Assembly: GCF_014268815.2 (NCBI RefSeq)
Contig: NZ_JABWRE020000001.1
Location: 4,593,001-4,657,000, forward strand
Length of the DNA: 64,000 bases
Direction: 5' to 3'
Origin: Pseudomonas urmiensis
GTDB lineage: Bacteria > Pseudomonadota > Gammaproteobacteria > Pseudomonadales > Pseudomonadaceae
Shown in pieces: positions 43,935 through 54,306 of the stretch (positions are counted from its first letter, which is position 1; every line of letters starts with the position of its first letter). Under the pieces are notes generated by a model, which saw only the letters and a program-made list of their open reading frames with translations, had not been told where the DNA came from and ran no database searches. The position numbers were made by a program, and so were the translations under genes.

Positions 43935-44352
43935 GGGTTGTTCCTCTTGTAGGTGGGCTGTGCTTTGCGGATGTGACGCGCGGCTCTTATCCAAGTGCAC
44001 CAAGGCATGGCCCGGCCGTTAACGTGGCAACATCCGCGACAAAAGGTCGCGTTATGCTCCGAAAGCGGCGCAAGATTACCAGCTGAATCGCTCAATGAAA
44101 GCAATCTGATATCGTTATTTTTTCAACAGCTGAACCCATTCAAGGAACTGTCCGGGTGGCGGCGGTCGAAATCCACTCGTTATCAACCGAACTGACCACA
44201 TCGCGCGACCAGCCTGCGCCTGCACGACCCTGTGTAATCTGCTCAATTAGTAGGAAATGCCCTGTATCTCTAGTCGAATACTCAGGGCAGCTAGTCGCGG
44301 CGCTATACTCTGGCGCTTGAATTTTCAAAAATCGGACTACAAGGACTCGCCC
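43935..44352. other. Intergenic region between the MFS gene and asmA
   Basis: 418 bp without a supported gene; divergent promoters for both neighbours must lie here. TATACT at 44304-44309 is a possible -10 for asmA, but no good -35 accompanies it. A small hairpin (CGCGACAAAAGGTCGCG) lies at about 44034-44050. Confidence 0.5.
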
Positions 44353-46605
44353 ATGAAAGCGTTCGGCAAAATCCTGGGGCTGGGACTTCTCGGGTTGCTG
44401 CTGATCATCGTGGCACTGGGCTTCGCCCTGACCCACCTCTTCGATCCCAACGACTATAAAGACGAGATTCGCCAACTGGCGCGCGACAAGGCCCACGTCG
44501 AGCTGACCCTCAATGGCGATATCGGCTGGAGCCTGTTCCCCTGGCTCGGCCTGGAATTGCATGAGGCCAGCATCGCCACCCTGAACAAGCCCAAAGAGCC
44601 GTTCGCCGACCTGCAGATGCTCGGTCTGTCGGTGCGCGTGCTGCCGTTGCTGCGCCGCGAAGTGCAGATGAGTGATGTCCGGGTCGAAGGCCTGAACCTG
44701 AACCTGGTCCGCGATGAGAACGGCCACGGCAACTGGCAAGACATCGGCAAGCCACTGCCGGCGCAAGATGCCAGCGCCAGCACGCCCAACGCCCCCGCTG
44801 CAACGCCCGCGGGCGAGCCCGCAGCAGCCGACAACGCCAGCGAACGTTCGGTCAAGCTGGATATCGACAGCCTGACGGTGAACAACGCCCGCGTGCAGTA
44901 CACCGATGCCAAGACTGGCCAGAGCGTCAGTGCCGAGAGCATCCAGCTGAGCACTGGCCCGGTGCATGAAGGGGCGAACATTGCCCTGAAGGCCAGCGCC
45001 TTCCTCAGCGCTGCGCAGCCGAACATCAAAGCCCGCACCGAACTGACCGGCGAACTGCGCTTTGACCGCAAGCTCAAGCGCTACAACCTCGAAGACATGC
45101 GCCTGTCCGGCGAAACCTCGGGCGAACCACTGGCCGGCAAGACCCTGACCTTCAACGCCCAAGGCCAACTGCTGGTCGACATGGCGGCCAATGTCGCCTC
45201 GTGGAATGGCCTGAAGGTCTCCGCCAACCAGCTGCGCGCGCTTGGCGAGCTGAATGTGCGTGAGCTGGACAAGACGCCACAGGTCAGCGGCGGGCTGTCG
45301 ATTGCCCAATTCGACCTGCGCACCTTCCTCGACGGCATCGGCCAGCCGCTGCCCGCCACTGCCGATCCAGCCGCTTTCGGCAAGCTGGAGCTGGTCAGCC
45401 GCCTGGCCGGTAGCCCTAACAGCCTGGCGCTGGAAGACCTGGCGGTGAAACTGGACGACAGCACCTTCAGCGGCCGCGTGGCAATCGAAGACTTCGCCAA
45501 GCAAGCCCTGCGCTTGCAGCTAAAAGGCGACAAGTTCGACGCCGATCGCTACTTCCCGGCCAAGAGCGAACAAGCCAAGGGCGCCACCGCTGCGCGCCAG
45601 GCCGAAGTCAAGCAGCAGGAAACCACCGCCGTGGCCGGCGCTGGCAGTTCACCCCTGCCTAACGCCCCGACCCAGGTGGCCTGGAGCAACGACAAACTGC
45701 TGCCGGTCGATCGCCTGCGCGCCCTCGATCTACAAGCCGAGCTCAGCTTCGGCGCGCTGACCCTGGACAAGCTGCCCATCACAGACGCCCAGCTCAAGGC
45801 CAAAGGCCAGGGCGGCCTGGTGACCCTGGAAACCCTGCGTGGCGGCCTGTACAACGGCAGCTTCGAAGCCAAGGGCACCCTCGATGTACGCCCGGCGGTG
45901 CCGCAAATCGGCGTCAACACCAAGATCAACCGGGTGCCGGTCGAGCACTTCATCAAGTCCGAAAGCCCTGAGCAGACGCCGCCAGTCAAAGGCCTGCTGA
46001 CCCTCAACAGCGACCTGACTGCCACCGGCAACAGCCAGAAGGCCCTGGTCGATACGCTCAATGGCAACGCCAGCTTCACCATCAATGATGGTGTACTGGT
46101 CAACGCCAACCTGGAGCAGCAGCTGTGCCAGGCCATCGCTACCCTCAACCGCAAGTCGCTCAGCGGTGAGCCGCGCGGCAAGGACACGCCGTTCGAGGAA
46201 CTGCGAGGCAGCCTGGTGGTGCGCAATGGCGTGGCCAGCAACCCTGACCTCAAGGCACGCATCCCCGGCCTGACCGTCAACGGCCAGGGCGACCTGGACC
46301 TGCGCGTGCTGGGCATGGACTACCGGATCGGCGTAGTGGTCGAAGGCGATCAGCGTGCCATGCCCGACCCGGCTTGCCAGGTCAACGAGCGCTATGTCGG
46401 CGTCGAAGTGCCGCTGCGCTGCCGTGGCCCGCTGGAGCTTGGCGCCAAGGCCTGCCGCCTGGATCAGGACGGCCTGGGCAAGGTTGCCGCCAAACTCGCC
46501 GGCAACCGCCTGAAAGACAAGATCGATGAAAAGCTCGACGAGAAACTCGGAGACAAAGTGAGCCCTGAATTGAAAGACGCACTCAAGGGGCTGTTCAAGC
46601 GATGA
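44353..46605 (+). CDS. AsmA-family protein
   Basis: A 750-residue protein with one N-terminal membrane anchor ([20 protein letters not shown]) followed by a large periplasmic beta-rich domain and a C-terminal AsmA_2 region. The N-terminal signature [20 protein letters not shown] is typical. AsmA-like proteins are linked to outer-membrane assembly and lipid transport between membranes. A low-complexity Ala/Pro stretch (around residues 138-160) separates domains. Its stop overlaps the mutY start (ATGA). Confidence 0.92.
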   Translation: MKAFGKILGLGLLGLLLIIVALGFALTHLFDPNDYKDEIRQLARDKAHVELTLNGDIGWSLFPWLGLELHEASIATLNKPKEPFADLQMLGLSVRVLPLLRREVQMSDVRVEGLNLNLVRDENGHGNWQDIGKPLPAQDASASTPNAPAATPAGEPAAADNASERSVKLDIDSLTVNNARVQYTDAKTGQSVSAESIQLSTGPVHEGANIALKASAFLSAAQPNIKARTELTGELRFDRKLKRYNLEDMRLSGETSGEPLAGKTLTFNAQGQLLVDMAANVASWNGLKVSANQLRALGELNVRELDKTPQVSGGLSIAQFDLRTFLDGIGQPLPATADPAAFGKLELVSRLAGSPNSLALEDLAVKLDDSTFSGRVAIEDFAKQALRLQLKGDKFDADRYFPAKSEQAKGATAARQAEVKQQETTAVAGAGSSPLPNAPTQVAWSNDKLLPVDRLRALDLQAELSFGALTLDKLPITDAQLKAKGQGGLVTLETLRGGLYNGSFEAKGTLDVRPAVPQIGVNTKINRVPVEHFIKSESPEQTPPVKGLLTLNSDLTATGNSQKALVDTLNGNASFTINDGVLVNANLEQQLCQAIATLNRKSLSGEPRGKDTPFEELRGSLVVRNGVASNPDLKARIPGLTVNGQGDLDLRVLGMDYRIGVVVEGDQRAMPDPACQVNERYVGVEVPLRCRGPLELGAKACRLDQDGLGKVAAKLAGNRLKDKIDEKLDEKLGDKVSPELKDALKGLFKR

Positions 46606-47669
46606 GCCCCCAGCAGTTCTCCAGCGCAGTGCTGGAGTGGTACGACCAGCACGGCCGCCACGACCTGCCCTGGCAACAGGGCATCAACCCCTACCGGGTG
46701 TGGGTGTCGGAAATCATGCTGCAGCAGACCCAGGTCAGCACCGTGCTCAACTACTTCGACCGCTTCATGCAGGCCCTGCCGACCGTGCAGGACCTGGCCG
46801 AGGCGCCGGAAGACGAAGTGCTGCACCTGTGGACCGGGCTTGGCTACTACACCCGCGCGCGCAACCTGCAAAAGGCCGCGCAGATCGTGGTCAACCAGCA
46901 TGGCGGCGAATTCCCGCGTAGTGTCGAGCAGCTGACCGAGCTGCCTGGCATTGGTCGCTCCACGGCCGGCGCCATTGCCAGCATCAGCATGGGCATCCGC
47001 GCGCCGATCCTCGACGGCAACGTCAAGCGCGTACTGGCCCGCTACAGCGCCCAGGGCGGCTACCCGGGGGAGCCGAAGGTGGCCAACGCGCTGTGGGCCA
47101 CTGCCGAGCGCTACACCCCACACGCCCGCGCCAACCACTACACCCAGGCGATGATGGACCTGGGCGCGACCCTGTGTACGCGCAGCAAGCCCAGCTGCCT
47201 GATCTGCCCGCTCCAGCGCGGCTGTGAGGCGCACTTGCTCGGCCAGGAGACTCACTACCCCGAGCCCAAGCCGCGCAAGACCTTGCCACAGCGGCGCACG
47301 CTGATGCCGATCCTGGCCAACCAAGAAGGCGCCATCCTGCTCTACCGGCGCCCTTCCAGCGGCCTGTGGGGCGGTTTGTGGAGCCTGCCCGAGCTAGACA
47401 GCCTGGAGCAGCTCGATGACCTGGCTTACCAGCACGGCCTGCGCCTGACCGGCAGCCAGGCCCTCGATGGCCTGACCCATACCTTCAGCCACTTCCAGCT
47501 GGCCATCGAGCCCTGGCTGGTCCGTGTCGATCCGCTCGGCGCGCACGTGGCCGAGCCTGACTGGCTCTGGTATAACCTCGCCACCCCGCCGCGCCTGGGC
47601 CTCGCCGCCCCGGTCAAGAAGCTGCTCAAACGCGCGGCCGACCAATTGATTGCAGGAGAGCCCCGATGA
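46602..47669 (+). CDS. mutY: A/G-specific adenine DNA glycosylase
   Basis: A 355-residue base-excision repair enzyme that removes adenine opposite 8-oxoguanine. Catalytic Glu37 ([10 protein letters not shown]), helix-hairpin-helix [15 protein letters not shown] and Asp138 ([12 protein letters not shown]) are intact. The 4Fe-4S ligands are C192, C199, C202 and C208. A C-terminal NUDIX-like domain (about 225-355) recognises 8-oxoG. Overlaps asmA and yggX, so the three form one unit. Confidence 0.97.
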   Translation: MSPQQFSSAVLEWYDQHGRHDLPWQQGINPYRVWVSEIMLQQTQVSTVLNYFDRFMQALPTVQDLAEAPEDEVLHLWTGLGYYTRARNLQKAAQIVVNQHGGEFPRSVEQLTELPGIGRSTAGAIASISMGIRAPILDGNVKRVLARYSAQGGYPGEPKVANALWATAERYTPHARANHYTQAMMDLGATLCTRSKPSCLICPLQRGCEAHLLGQETHYPEPKPRKTLPQRRTLMPILANQEGAILLYRRPSSGLWGGLWSLPELDSLEQLDDLAYQHGLRLTGSQALDGLTHTFSHFQLAIEPWLVRVDPLGAHVAEPDWLWYNLATPPRLGLAAPVKKLLKRAADQLIAGEPR

Positions 47670-47938
47670 CCCGCACCGTGAACTGCCGCAAATACCACGA
47701 ACAGCTGCCTGGCCTTGAGCGCCCGCCGTACCCAGGCGCCAAAGGCCAGGACATCTTCGACAACATCTCGAAGAAGGCCTGGGATGAGTGGCAGAAACAC
47801 CAGACCCTGCTGATCAACGAGAAGCGCCTGAACATGATGAATGCCGAGGACCGCAAATTCCTCCAGCAAGAGATGGACAAATACTTCTCCGGCGAGGATT
47901 ACGCCAAGGCTGACGGCTACGTGCCACCGGCCGAATGA
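47666..47938 (+). CDS. yggX: Fe(2+)-trafficking/oxidative protection protein YggX
   Basis: A 90-residue protein with the family sequence [20 protein letters not shown] and the single conserved Cys7. Linked to protection of iron-sulfur clusters. The mutY-yggX pairing is widespread in gamma-proteobacteria, and the ATGA overlap with mutY shows coupling. Confidence 0.96.
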   Translation: MTRTVNCRKYHEQLPGLERPPYPGAKGQDIFDNISKKAWDEWQKHQTLLINEKRLNMMNAEDRKFLQQEMDKYFSGEDYAKADGYVPPAE

Positions 47939-47990
47939 CCCAGCAAAATCGTAAGCGACGGAATTAATTTAAAAAATTTTCAAAAAGTCG

Positions 47991-48019
47991 TTGACGCAAA
48001 CCTGAAAAAGCCTTTTAAT
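47991..48019 (+). promoter_or_regulatory. Sigma-70 promoter of tRNA-Phe
   Basis: TTGACG, 17-bp spacer, TTTAAT, followed by a GC-rich discriminator (GCGCCCC) typical of stringently controlled stable RNA genes. An A/T-rich UP-like stretch (47961-47986) lies just upstream. Confidence 0.8.
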
Positions 48020-48029
48020 GCGCCCCGTT

Positions 48030-48105
48030 GCCCAGATAGCTCAGTCGGTAGAGCAGAGGATTGAAAATCCTCGTGTCGGCGGTTCGACTCCGTCTCTGGG
48101 CACCA
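48030..48105 (+). tRNA. tRNA-Phe (anticodon GAA)
   Basis: 76 nt including encoded CCA. Acceptor stem GCCCAGA pairs with TCTGGGC. Anticodon GAA is at 48063-48065 in loop TTGAAAA. T-loop GGTTCGACTC is intact. Confidence 0.98.
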
Positions 48106-48112
48106 AAACACT

Positions 48113-48145
48113 AAAACCCTGAATCGAAAGATTCAGGGTTTTTTT
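48113..48145 (+). terminator. Intrinsic terminator of tRNA-Phe
   Basis: AAAACCCTGAATC, loop GAAA, GATTCAGGGTTTT followed by a T-run: a strong rho-independent terminator 8 bp after the tRNA. Confidence 0.95.
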
Positions 48146-48180
48146 ATTGCCCGAGTTTTATCCAGCCCCCACCAACCACC

Positions 48181-48206
48181 CTGTGGGAGCGGGCTTTCCC
48201 GCGAAT
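48181..48206. repeat. Single REP element
   Basis: CTGTGGGAGCGGGCTTTCCC plus GCGAAT; one unpaired unit downstream of tRNA-Phe. Confidence 0.8.
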
Positions 48207-48319
48207 GGCTGCACAGCAGCCACCCCCTCCCACCCCCTCCTTGACCCGAATCAACTAGCCGCTCGCGAAAACGCCTTAGCATGCCAGGTGGACACTCGAA
48301 TCGACCCGCAAGGACTTCC

Positions 48320-49327
48320 ATGAGCGACGAATCCACCCCGCTTCTTTCCGCCGCGCCAAGCGTCGAGGCCACGCCCAGCGTCACCCCACCCCCGCGCACG
48401 CGCCGCCCTCGCCAGCGCAAGCCAGCGGCCAAGGCCACAGGCGAAAGCTCGATCATCACGGTCAGCCAGCAGCCTGCCGCGTTGCAGGTGGCCACTGCGC
48501 GCAAGGGCAGCAACGAGGACAGCACCTCGGCGCGCTTGCCGGCCAACTACCCGTATGTCACCCGTCTGCGCCGCAACGACTACGAGAAGGCCAAGCACGC
48601 CCTGCAGATCGAGCTGCTCAAGGTGCAAAGCTGGGTGAAGGACACCGGCCAGCGCGTAGTCGTGCTGTTCGAGGGGCGTGATGCGGCTGGCAAGGGCGGC
48701 ACCATCAAGCGCTTCATGGAGCACTTGAACCCGCGCGGCGCGCGCATCGTGGCGCTGGAGAAGCCTTCCGAGCAGGAAAAGGGTCAGTGGTATTTCCAGC
48801 GTTACATCCAGCACCTGCCCACGTCGGGAGAAATGGTCTTCTTCGACCGCTCTTGGTACAACCGCGCCGGGGTCGAGCGGGTGATGGATTTCTGCACACC
48901 GGTGCAATACCTGGAATTCATGCGCCAGGCGCCAGACTTGGAGCGGATGCTCTGCAACAGCGGGATCTTGCTGTTCAAGTACTGGTTCTCGGTCAATCGC
49001 GAGGAGCAGCTACGGCGCTTCATCTCGCGGCGTGACGATCCGCTCAAGCACTGGAAGCTGTCGCCGATAGACATCAAGTCGCTGGATAAATGGGACGACT
49101 ACACCGCCGCCAAGGAGGCGATGTTCTTCCACACCGATACCGGCGATGCGCCGTGGACGGTGATCAAGTCCGATGACAAGAAGCGCGCGCGGATCAACTG
49201 CATCCGGCACTTCCTGCATTCGCTGGATTACCCAGGCAAGGACCTGAGCGTGGCGCATGCGCCGGATCCGCTGCTGGTGGGACGTGCGTCGCGGGGCTTT
49301 GAAGAGGATGAAGCGCCAGCTGCATGA
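48320..49327 (+). CDS. ppk2: Polyphosphate kinase 2
   Basis: A 335-residue PPK2-family enzyme that moves phosphate between polyphosphate and nucleotides. Walker A is GRDAAGKGGT, and the lid/Walker B signature is FFDRSWYNRAGVERVMDF. The core spans about 85-310. A Thr/Pro/Arg-rich N-terminal tail of about 75 residues (TPSVTPPPRTRRPRQRKPAA) is extra to the core. ATG at 48320 is chosen since AAGGAC precedes it. Whether it prefers ADP, GDP or AMP cannot be told here. Confidence 0.93.
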   Translation: MSDESTPLLSAAPSVEATPSVTPPPRTRRPRQRKPAAKATGESSIITVSQQPAALQVATARKGSNEDSTSARLPANYPYVTRLRRNDYEKAKHALQIELLKVQSWVKDTGQRVVVLFEGRDAAGKGGTIKRFMEHLNPRGARIVALEKPSEQEKGQWYFQRYIQHLPTSGEMVFFDRSWYNRAGVERVMDFCTPVQYLEFMRQAPDLERMLCNSGILLFKYWFSVNREEQLRRFISRRDDPLKHWKLSPIDIKSLDKWDDYTAAKEAMFFHTDTGDAPWTVIKSDDKKRARINCIRHFLHSLDYPGKDLSVAHAPDPLLVGRASRGFEEDEAPAA

Positions 49328-49382
49328 CCCCCCTGCAGGCCCAGGATTGCCCCCGCGATAAGCCCGCAAAAGCCAACTTCAC

Positions 49383-49916
49383 TCAGAAGTTGGCAATGGC
49401 GCTGCAGTACTCCGCCTTGGTGGCCTGCACCGGTTGATCCAACCCCAACTGCTGCAGCTTCACCCCACAGCCGCTGTAACCGCGCATGACTACCTCATAG
49501 TCGGCGCCCTTCTGCGGGACGAAGTAGAACATCCCGAGGCAGTTGGTCACGCTGTTGTAGCTGGTGCGCCCACCGTCGAGAAAGTGCAGGGTAAACGGCT
49601 TGCCTGCCGGCACCAGCACTTCGCTGACCACATCGCCCTGCGCCACTGCGGCGCCAGTGGGCATGCCCAGAGATTCGCCATTGCGGTCGGCGAAGCCTTT
49701 CTGCGGCACCGCGATCACCCCGGCTCCCGGGCTGTACCAGTCCACGCAATCCTTGCCGGGTACTGCGCGCACCATGCCATTGGCGATCACTCGCAAGCGC
49801 GCAGTGTCACCCGCGGTCGGCGAGCCATAGGGGGTGTTGAACGACTTGACCGCGGCGATATTGCCGCAACCAGAAAGCGCCACAGCCAACAGGCCGAGCG
49901 AAATTGCTGTTTTCAT
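49383..49916 (-). CDS. Uncharacterised lipoprotein
   Basis: A 177-residue protein starting MKTAISLGLLAVALSGCGN, a clear lipoprotein signal with Cys18. The mature part has three more Cys residues (GKDCVDWYSPG, VTNCLGMFYF, YSGCGVKLQQL) and a beta-sandwich look. I do not recognise the family. Alone between the convergent ppk2 and a divergent basic protein gene. Confidence 0.8.
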   Translation of the reverse strand: MKTAISLGLLAVALSGCGNIAAVKSFNTPYGSPTAGDTARLRVIANGMVRAVPGKDCVDWYSPGAGVIAVPQKGFADRNGESLGMPTGAAVAQGDVVSEVLVPAGKPFTLHFLDGGRTSYNSVTNCLGMFYFVPQKGADYEVVMRGYSGCGVKLQQLGLDQPVQATKAEYCSAIANF

Positions 49917-50047
49917 CCGTGAAATCCTCAAGGGGCAACTGCTAAATGTCCGACAGCCTGCCTGAGACCGTCGCATGTCGCTTGGGTTTCACCGGCAAGT
50001 GCGATTCAATACGCACATTTTCCGCCTTCCAAGGACACCTGCTCACC

Positions 50048-50491
50048 ATGGCCTCCAACAGCAAACAACAGAAACGCGCCAAGCGCGCCGCCTCCAAGGC
50101 CAAGCAAAACCGCATGGTGCGTGGCGGCCAAGCGGTCAAGGCCAGCGCTGGCGATAGCGCCAGCATCGAGCAGGTGTTCAACAAGGCCATGGAGTCGGAC
50201 AGCTACAAGGAGCTGTTCGAGAAGATGAAGGTGGCCCAGGAGAGCGGCCTGGTCGCGATGATCTCGGTGTTCCTGGTCGACCCGCTGCTGGCGCTGGTGC
50301 TCAAGGGCCACAAGGAAGAGCACGCCACTGACTACATCGTGCTGGTGTTCACTGCCTATCGCACCTGGCTGGACGGCGCCGACGAAGACACCACCATGGC
50401 CTGGCTGGAGAGCGACGAGTTCCAGCAAGCCTACATCGCCGCATCCGAGGTGGTGGCCAAGCAGCAGCAACAGCAAAAACAGTTTGGCTGA
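50048..50491 (+). CDS. Uncharacterised protein with basic N-terminus
   Basis: A 147-residue protein. ATG at 50048 follows AAGGACACCTGCTCACC. The first 35 residues are Lys/Arg/Ala-rich (SKQQKRAKRAASKAKQNR), like an RNA- or DNA-binding tail. The rest is acidic and helical with one hydrophobic segment (LVAMISVFLVDPLLALVLKG), and the end is Gln-rich. No family is recognised. Terminates before a REP pair and a bidirectional hairpin. Confidence 0.75.
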   Translation: MASNSKQQKRAKRAASKAKQNRMVRGGQAVKASAGDSASIEQVFNKAMESDSYKELFEKMKVAQESGLVAMISVFLVDPLLALVLKGHKEEHATDYIVLVFTAYRTWLDGADEDTTMAWLESDEFQQAYIAASEVVAKQQQQQKQFG

Positions 50492-50504
50492 AGCGCTTTA
50501 ACGG

Positions 50505-50575
50505 CCTGTTCGCGGGCAAGCCCGCTGCCACAGGTAGCATGCAATCCTGTAGGAGCGGGCTTGCCCGCGAACAGG
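50505..50575. repeat. Inverted REP pair downstream of the basic protein gene
   Basis: Arms 50505-50534 and 50546-50575, both starting or ending CCTGT and sharing CGCGGGCAAGCCCGCT. Confidence 0.88.
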
Positions 50576-50590
50576 CCCGCACAGACCAAC

Positions 50591-50625
50591 AAAAAGGCCG
50601 CACCCTTCACAGGGCGCGGCCTTTT
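50591..50625. terminator. Bidirectional terminator between convergent genes
   Basis: AAAAAGGCCGC and GCGGCCTTTT form an 11-bp stem with A and T tracts on both sides. It serves gabP on the minus strand and the basic protein gene on the plus strand. Confidence 0.85.
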
Positions 50626-50643
50626 GCGTTCAAGCAGCCTGGA

Positions 50644-52038
50644 TCAGTTATCCAGCGCCACCCGACCCGCCGCTTCATCAGCCTTGCGCTTGCGATGCAC
50701 CAGCAGACCCGCTGCCACCACACCAATGCTCAGCAACGCGGTCGCGACGATCTCGGCGCGATGATCCGGACGGATCGCCATCACCACCAGCACGGCAATG
50801 ATGAAAGCAATGGTCGCCCAGGTCAGGCCGGGGAACAGCCACATCTTGAAGTCGATCTTCTCACCACGCGCTTCGCGCTGGCTACGCATGCGCAGTTGCG
50901 ATACGGCAATCACCAGGTACACCAGCAAAGCGATAGCACCGGAACTGGCCAGCAAGAACTCGAACACCTGCGCCGGTGCGACGAAGTTGGCGAACACGCA
51001 GAGGAAGGCCGCAGCAGTAGACAGCAACACTGCCCAGTGCGGAGTACCGGCCTTGGTCGTGCGTTGGGCCACAGCCGGGGCGTCGCCACGCTTGCTCAGC
51101 GAGAACAGCATGCGCGAGGAGGTGTACAGCGCCGAGTTCAGGCAGCTGGTAACGGCGATCAGCACGACGATATCAACGATCAGCTTGGCATTCGGCACGC
51201 CGATCATGCTCAGCACGGTCTGGTACGAACCGGTCTCGGCCAGGGCTGGATCGTTCCACGGCACCAGGGCCACGACCAGGAAGATCGACACCAGGTAGAA
51301 CAGGCAGATCCGCCAGATCACCGAGTTGGTGGCGCGGCTGATCTGCTTACCTGGATCTTTCGATTCGGCAGCAGCGATGGTAACGATCTCGGTACCCATG
51401 AACGAGAACATGGTGGTCAGCATGGCTGCCAGCACGGCGCCCAGGCCATTGGGCATGAAGCCTTGGGTGTCGAACAGGTGGCTGACACCGCTGACCTGGC
51501 TGCTGGGCACCATGCCGAACATGGCGGCGCAACCAACGACGATGAAGCCGATGATCGCCAGCACTTTGAGCAAGGCGAACCAGAACTCGAACTCGCCGTA
51601 GTTCTTCACGCTGCACAGGTTGGTCAGGGTCAGCGCCAGGGTGATCAGCAGCGAGAACGCCCACAGATCGACCGCAGGGAACCAGGCATGCAGGATGGCT
51701 GCGGCGGCGTTGGCTTCCAGCGGGATCACCAAGACCCAGAACCACCAGTACAGCCAGCCGATGGTGAAACCTGCCCAACGCCCGATGGAGCGGTCGGCAT
51801 AAGTGGAGAACGAACCGGTGTCAGGCGAGGCAATCGCCATTTCGCCCAGCATGCGCATCACCAGCACCACCAGGGTACCGGCGGCGGCGTAGGCCAGCAG
51901 TACGGCAGGGCCGGCAGCGGCAATGGCGTGGCCGGAGCCGACGAACAGACCGGCGCCGATCACGCCAGCAATGGACAGCATGGTCACATGCCGTTGCTTG
52001 AGCCCCTGAGCGAGGTCGTTGGAATTGTTACCGCTCAT
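50644..52038 (-). CDS. gabP: Amino acid permease, GABA permease type
   Basis: A 464-residue APC-superfamily transporter with 12 transmembrane helices. It begins MSGNNSNDLAQGLKQRHVTM and continues SIAGVIGAGLFVGSGHAIA. The AAT-family loop GTEIVTIAAAESKDP is present. The frame stays open upstream to 52551, but 52038 is the first ATG followed by the conserved N-terminus and has AAGGT upstream. P. putida carries a gene annotated gabP at this syntenic place; substrate preference within the family cannot be proven from sequence. Confidence 0.88.
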   Translation of the reverse strand: MSGNNSNDLAQGLKQRHVTMLSIAGVIGAGLFVGSGHAIAAAGPAVLLAYAAAGTLVVLVMRMLGEMAIASPDTGSFSTYADRSIGRWAGFTIGWLYWWFWVLVIPLEANAAAAILHAWFPAVDLWAFSLLITLALTLTNLCSVKNYGEFEFWFALLKVLAIIGFIVVGCAAMFGMVPSSQVSGVSHLFDTQGFMPNGLGAVLAAMLTTMFSFMGTEIVTIAAAESKDPGKQISRATNSVIWRICLFYLVSIFLVVALVPWNDPALAETGSYQTVLSMIGVPNAKLIVDIVVLIAVTSCLNSALYTSSRMLFSLSKRGDAPAVAQRTTKAGTPHWAVLLSTAAAFLCVFANFVAPAQVFEFLLASSGAIALLVYLVIAVSQLRMRSQREARGEKIDFKMWLFPGLTWATIAFIIAVLVVMAIRPDHRAEIVATALLSIGVVAAGLLVHRKRKADEAAGRVALDN

Positions 52039-52710
52039 AAAACTACCTTTGTAAGGAGGTGGACTACACGAATGACGGCCAGCGCGCCTGGGGTGAAAGA
52101 AGACGTCGCTGCATTCAGTGATTTCCAGATGGCAATAACCGGGCCAGGTGAGAATGGCTTTCGTCTGAATTCTTTCAGCAGGCAGATATGGCGCGGCTTG
52201 CAGGGCATTCGGCCAGGCTTTGACCGAAAGGCCGCCAAACCCCCATGCCAAGTCCAGATTACAGAAATACCCACTTACAAACGCACCAAAGGTGCTCCTC
52301 GGTAACACCTGCGCACAATAACCAGGCAGAAAAGTGCAACCTTCGGCGCAACCCTCAAGTAGGCGTCGAATCCTTCGCGGGCAAGCCCGCTCCCACAGGG
52401 TTTGGCGCAATCCCTGAGGTTTATGGGATATTTGTGAGAGCGGGCTAGCCGCGAAGAGGCCAAAAACGGCTTCCCAGGCTTGGCCAAAGCTGGCACCATC
52501 GCGCCTTTTTTCATCAAGGCTCTGGTGCTGGGCGCAAAGGTCTGCGGACATCCTCGCGACGTTGCGCTGCAGCGATGCGACAAACTGTCCCGCCAGCGAC
52601 CCGAGCCCCCTGCGACCCGGTTGGATGTCACTGAGCCGCTATGCTAGCGTGGCGCTCGCCAGGAAGGCCGCCAACAGCTGGGAACGCACCCGAACACATG
52701 AGGACCGCAC
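52039..52710. other. Intergenic region between gabP and the amino acid ABC operon
   Basis: 672 bp without a supported gene. It includes one good REP unit and one decayed inverted unit (52373-52457). Divergent promoters are expected at the two ends. Open frames in the middle lack ribosome sites and recognisable sequence. Confidence 0.55.
52373..52457. repeat. REP pair with one decayed arm
   Basis: CTTCGCGGGCAAGCCCGCTC at 52373 onward is canonical. The partner around 52434-52457 has lost bases (GAGAGCGGGCTAGCCGCGAAG). Confidence 0.75.
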
Positions 52711-53484
52711 ATGGCCGAGGCCACGCCCGCGCTAGAAATCCGCAACCTGCACAAACGCTACGGCGAGCAGGAAATTCTCAAGGGCATTTCGCTGACCGCC
52801 CGTGACGGTGACGTGATCTCCATCCTGGGGTCGTCCGGCTCCGGCAAGTCCACCCTGCTGCGCTGCATCAACCTGCTGGAGAACCCGCACCAGGGGCAGA
52901 TCCTCGTCGCCGGCGAAGAGCTCAAGCTCAAGGCTGCCAAGAATGGCGACCTGATCCCCTCCGACAACCGCCAGATCAATCGCCTGCGTAGCGAAATCGG
53001 CTTTGTCTTCCAGAATTTCAACCTGTGGCCGCACATGTCGATCCTCGACAACATCATCGAGGCGCCGCGCCGGGTGCTGGGCCAGAGCAAGGCCGAGGCG
53101 ATCGAACACGCCGAGGCGCTGCTGAACAAGGTTGGCATCTATGACAAGCGTCACAGCTACCCCGCCCAGCTTTCCGGTGGCCAGCAACAGCGTGCTGCCA
53201 TTGCCCGTACCTTGGCCATGAAGCCCAAGGTCATCCTGTTCGACGAGCCGACCTCGGCGCTCGATCCGGAAATGGTCCAGGAAGTGCTTAACGTTATCCG
53301 CGCATTGGCCGACGAAGGCCGTACCATGCTGCTGGTGACGCACGAGATGAACTTTGCCCGCCAGGTGTCCAGTGAAGTGGTCTTCCTGCACCAGGGCCTG
53401 GTGGAAGAGCAAGGAACGCCGCAGCAGGTCTTTGAAAACCCGAACTCGGCGCGTTGCAAGCAATTCATGTCCAGCCACCGCTAA
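52711..53484 (+). CDS. Polar amino acid ABC transporter ATPase (HisP type)
   Basis: A 257-residue HisP/GlnQ-class ATPase. Walker [11 protein letters not shown]-loop [12 protein letters not shown], signature [15 protein letters not shown], Walker [13 protein letters not shown] and switch His in LVTHEMNF are all present. The insert in the N-terminal part ([20 protein letters not shown]) is typical of the histidine/lysine-arginine-ornithine group. First gene of a four-gene operon with binding protein and two permeases. Confidence 0.94.
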   Translation: MAEATPALEIRNLHKRYGEQEILKGISLTARDGDVISILGSSGSGKSTLLRCINLLENPHQGQILVAGEELKLKAAKNGDLIPSDNRQINRLRSEIGFVFQNFNLWPHMSILDNIIEAPRRVLGQSKAEAIEHAEALLNKVGIYDKRHSYPAQLSGGQQQRAAIARTLAMKPKVILFDEPTSALDPEMVQEVLNVIRALADEGRTMLLVTHEMNFARQVSSEVVFLHQGLVEEQGTPQQVFENPNSARCKQFMSSHR

Positions 53485-53495
53485 CGGAGCAATAC

Positions 53496-54251
53496 ATGCA
53501 GACCTACAAGAAATTCCTCCTGGCCGCCGCCGCCACCCTGGTCTTCTCGGCCAACGCCATGGCCGCGGAAAAACTGCGCATGGGTATCGAAGCGGCCTAC
53601 CCGCCGTTCAACAACAAGGATGCCAGCGGTAACGTCGTGGGCTTTGACAAAGACATCGGCGACGCCCTGTGCGCCAAGATGAAAGTCGAGTGCTCGGTGG
53701 TCACCTCCGACTGGGACGGCATCATCCCCGCCCTGAACGCCAAGAAGTTCGACTTCCTGGTGTCGTCGCTGTCGATCACCGACGAGCGCAAGCAGGCGGT
53801 CGACTTCACCGACCCCTACTACTCGAACAAGCTGCAGTTCATCGCGCCGAAGAACGTCGACTTCAAAACCGACAAGGCCTCGCTCAAGGGCAAGGTGATC
53901 GGTACCCAGCGCGCAACCCTGGCCGGCACCTGGCTGGAAGACAACTACGGCGATGATATTCAGATCAAGCTGTACGACACCCAGGAAAACGCCTACCTGG
54001 ACCTGCTGTCCGGCCGTATCGACGGCATCCTCGCCGACAAGTACGTGCAGTACGAGTGGCTCAAGAGCAAGGACGGCCAGAACTACGAGTTCAAGGGCGA
54101 GCCTGTAGAAGAGTCCGACAAGATCGGCATCGCCGTGCGCAAGGGTGACGACAAGCTGCGTAACGACCTCAACGCCGCCCTGAAAGAAATCAAAGCCGAC
54201 GGTACGTACAAGAAGATCAACGACAAGTACTTCCCGTTCAGCATCGAATGA
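53496..54251 (+). CDS. Basic amino acid-binding periplasmic protein (HisJ/LAO type)
   Basis: A 251-residue family-3 solute-binding protein with a signal peptide (1-22, ending AMA). Ligand-site motifs LRMGIEAAYPPFNNKDASG, GFDKDIGDALCAKM, SSLSITDERK and RATLAGTWLEDNYGD match the lysine/arginine/ornithine and histidine binding group. It starts 11 bp after the ATPase gene with GGAG before ATG. Confidence 0.93.
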   Translation: MQTYKKFLLAAAATLVFSANAMAAEKLRMGIEAAYPPFNNKDASGNVVGFDKDIGDALCAKMKVECSVVTSDWDGIIPALNAKKFDFLVSSLSITDERKQAVDFTDPYYSNKLQFIAPKNVDFKTDKASLKGKVIGTQRATLAGTWLEDNYGDDIQIKLYDTQENAYLDLLSGRIDGILADKYVQYEWLKSKDGQNYEFKGEPVEESDKIGIAVRKGDDKLRNDLNAALKEIKADGTYKKINDKYFPFSIE

Positions 54252-54306
54252 TTCGCCCCGACCGGCACGCCCTTGCGGCGTGTCGGTCCCTAGAACGCAT
54301 CTACCC

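Noticed and set aside
50539..52305. 588-residue open frame antisense to gabP
   Set aside because: Starts in a REP, is His/Gln-rich nonsense, and is the complement of a well-formed permease.
52039..52551. N-terminal extension of gabP to a 635-residue protein
   Set aside because: The added part runs through a REP and an intergenic control region; the permease N-terminus fits the start at 52038.
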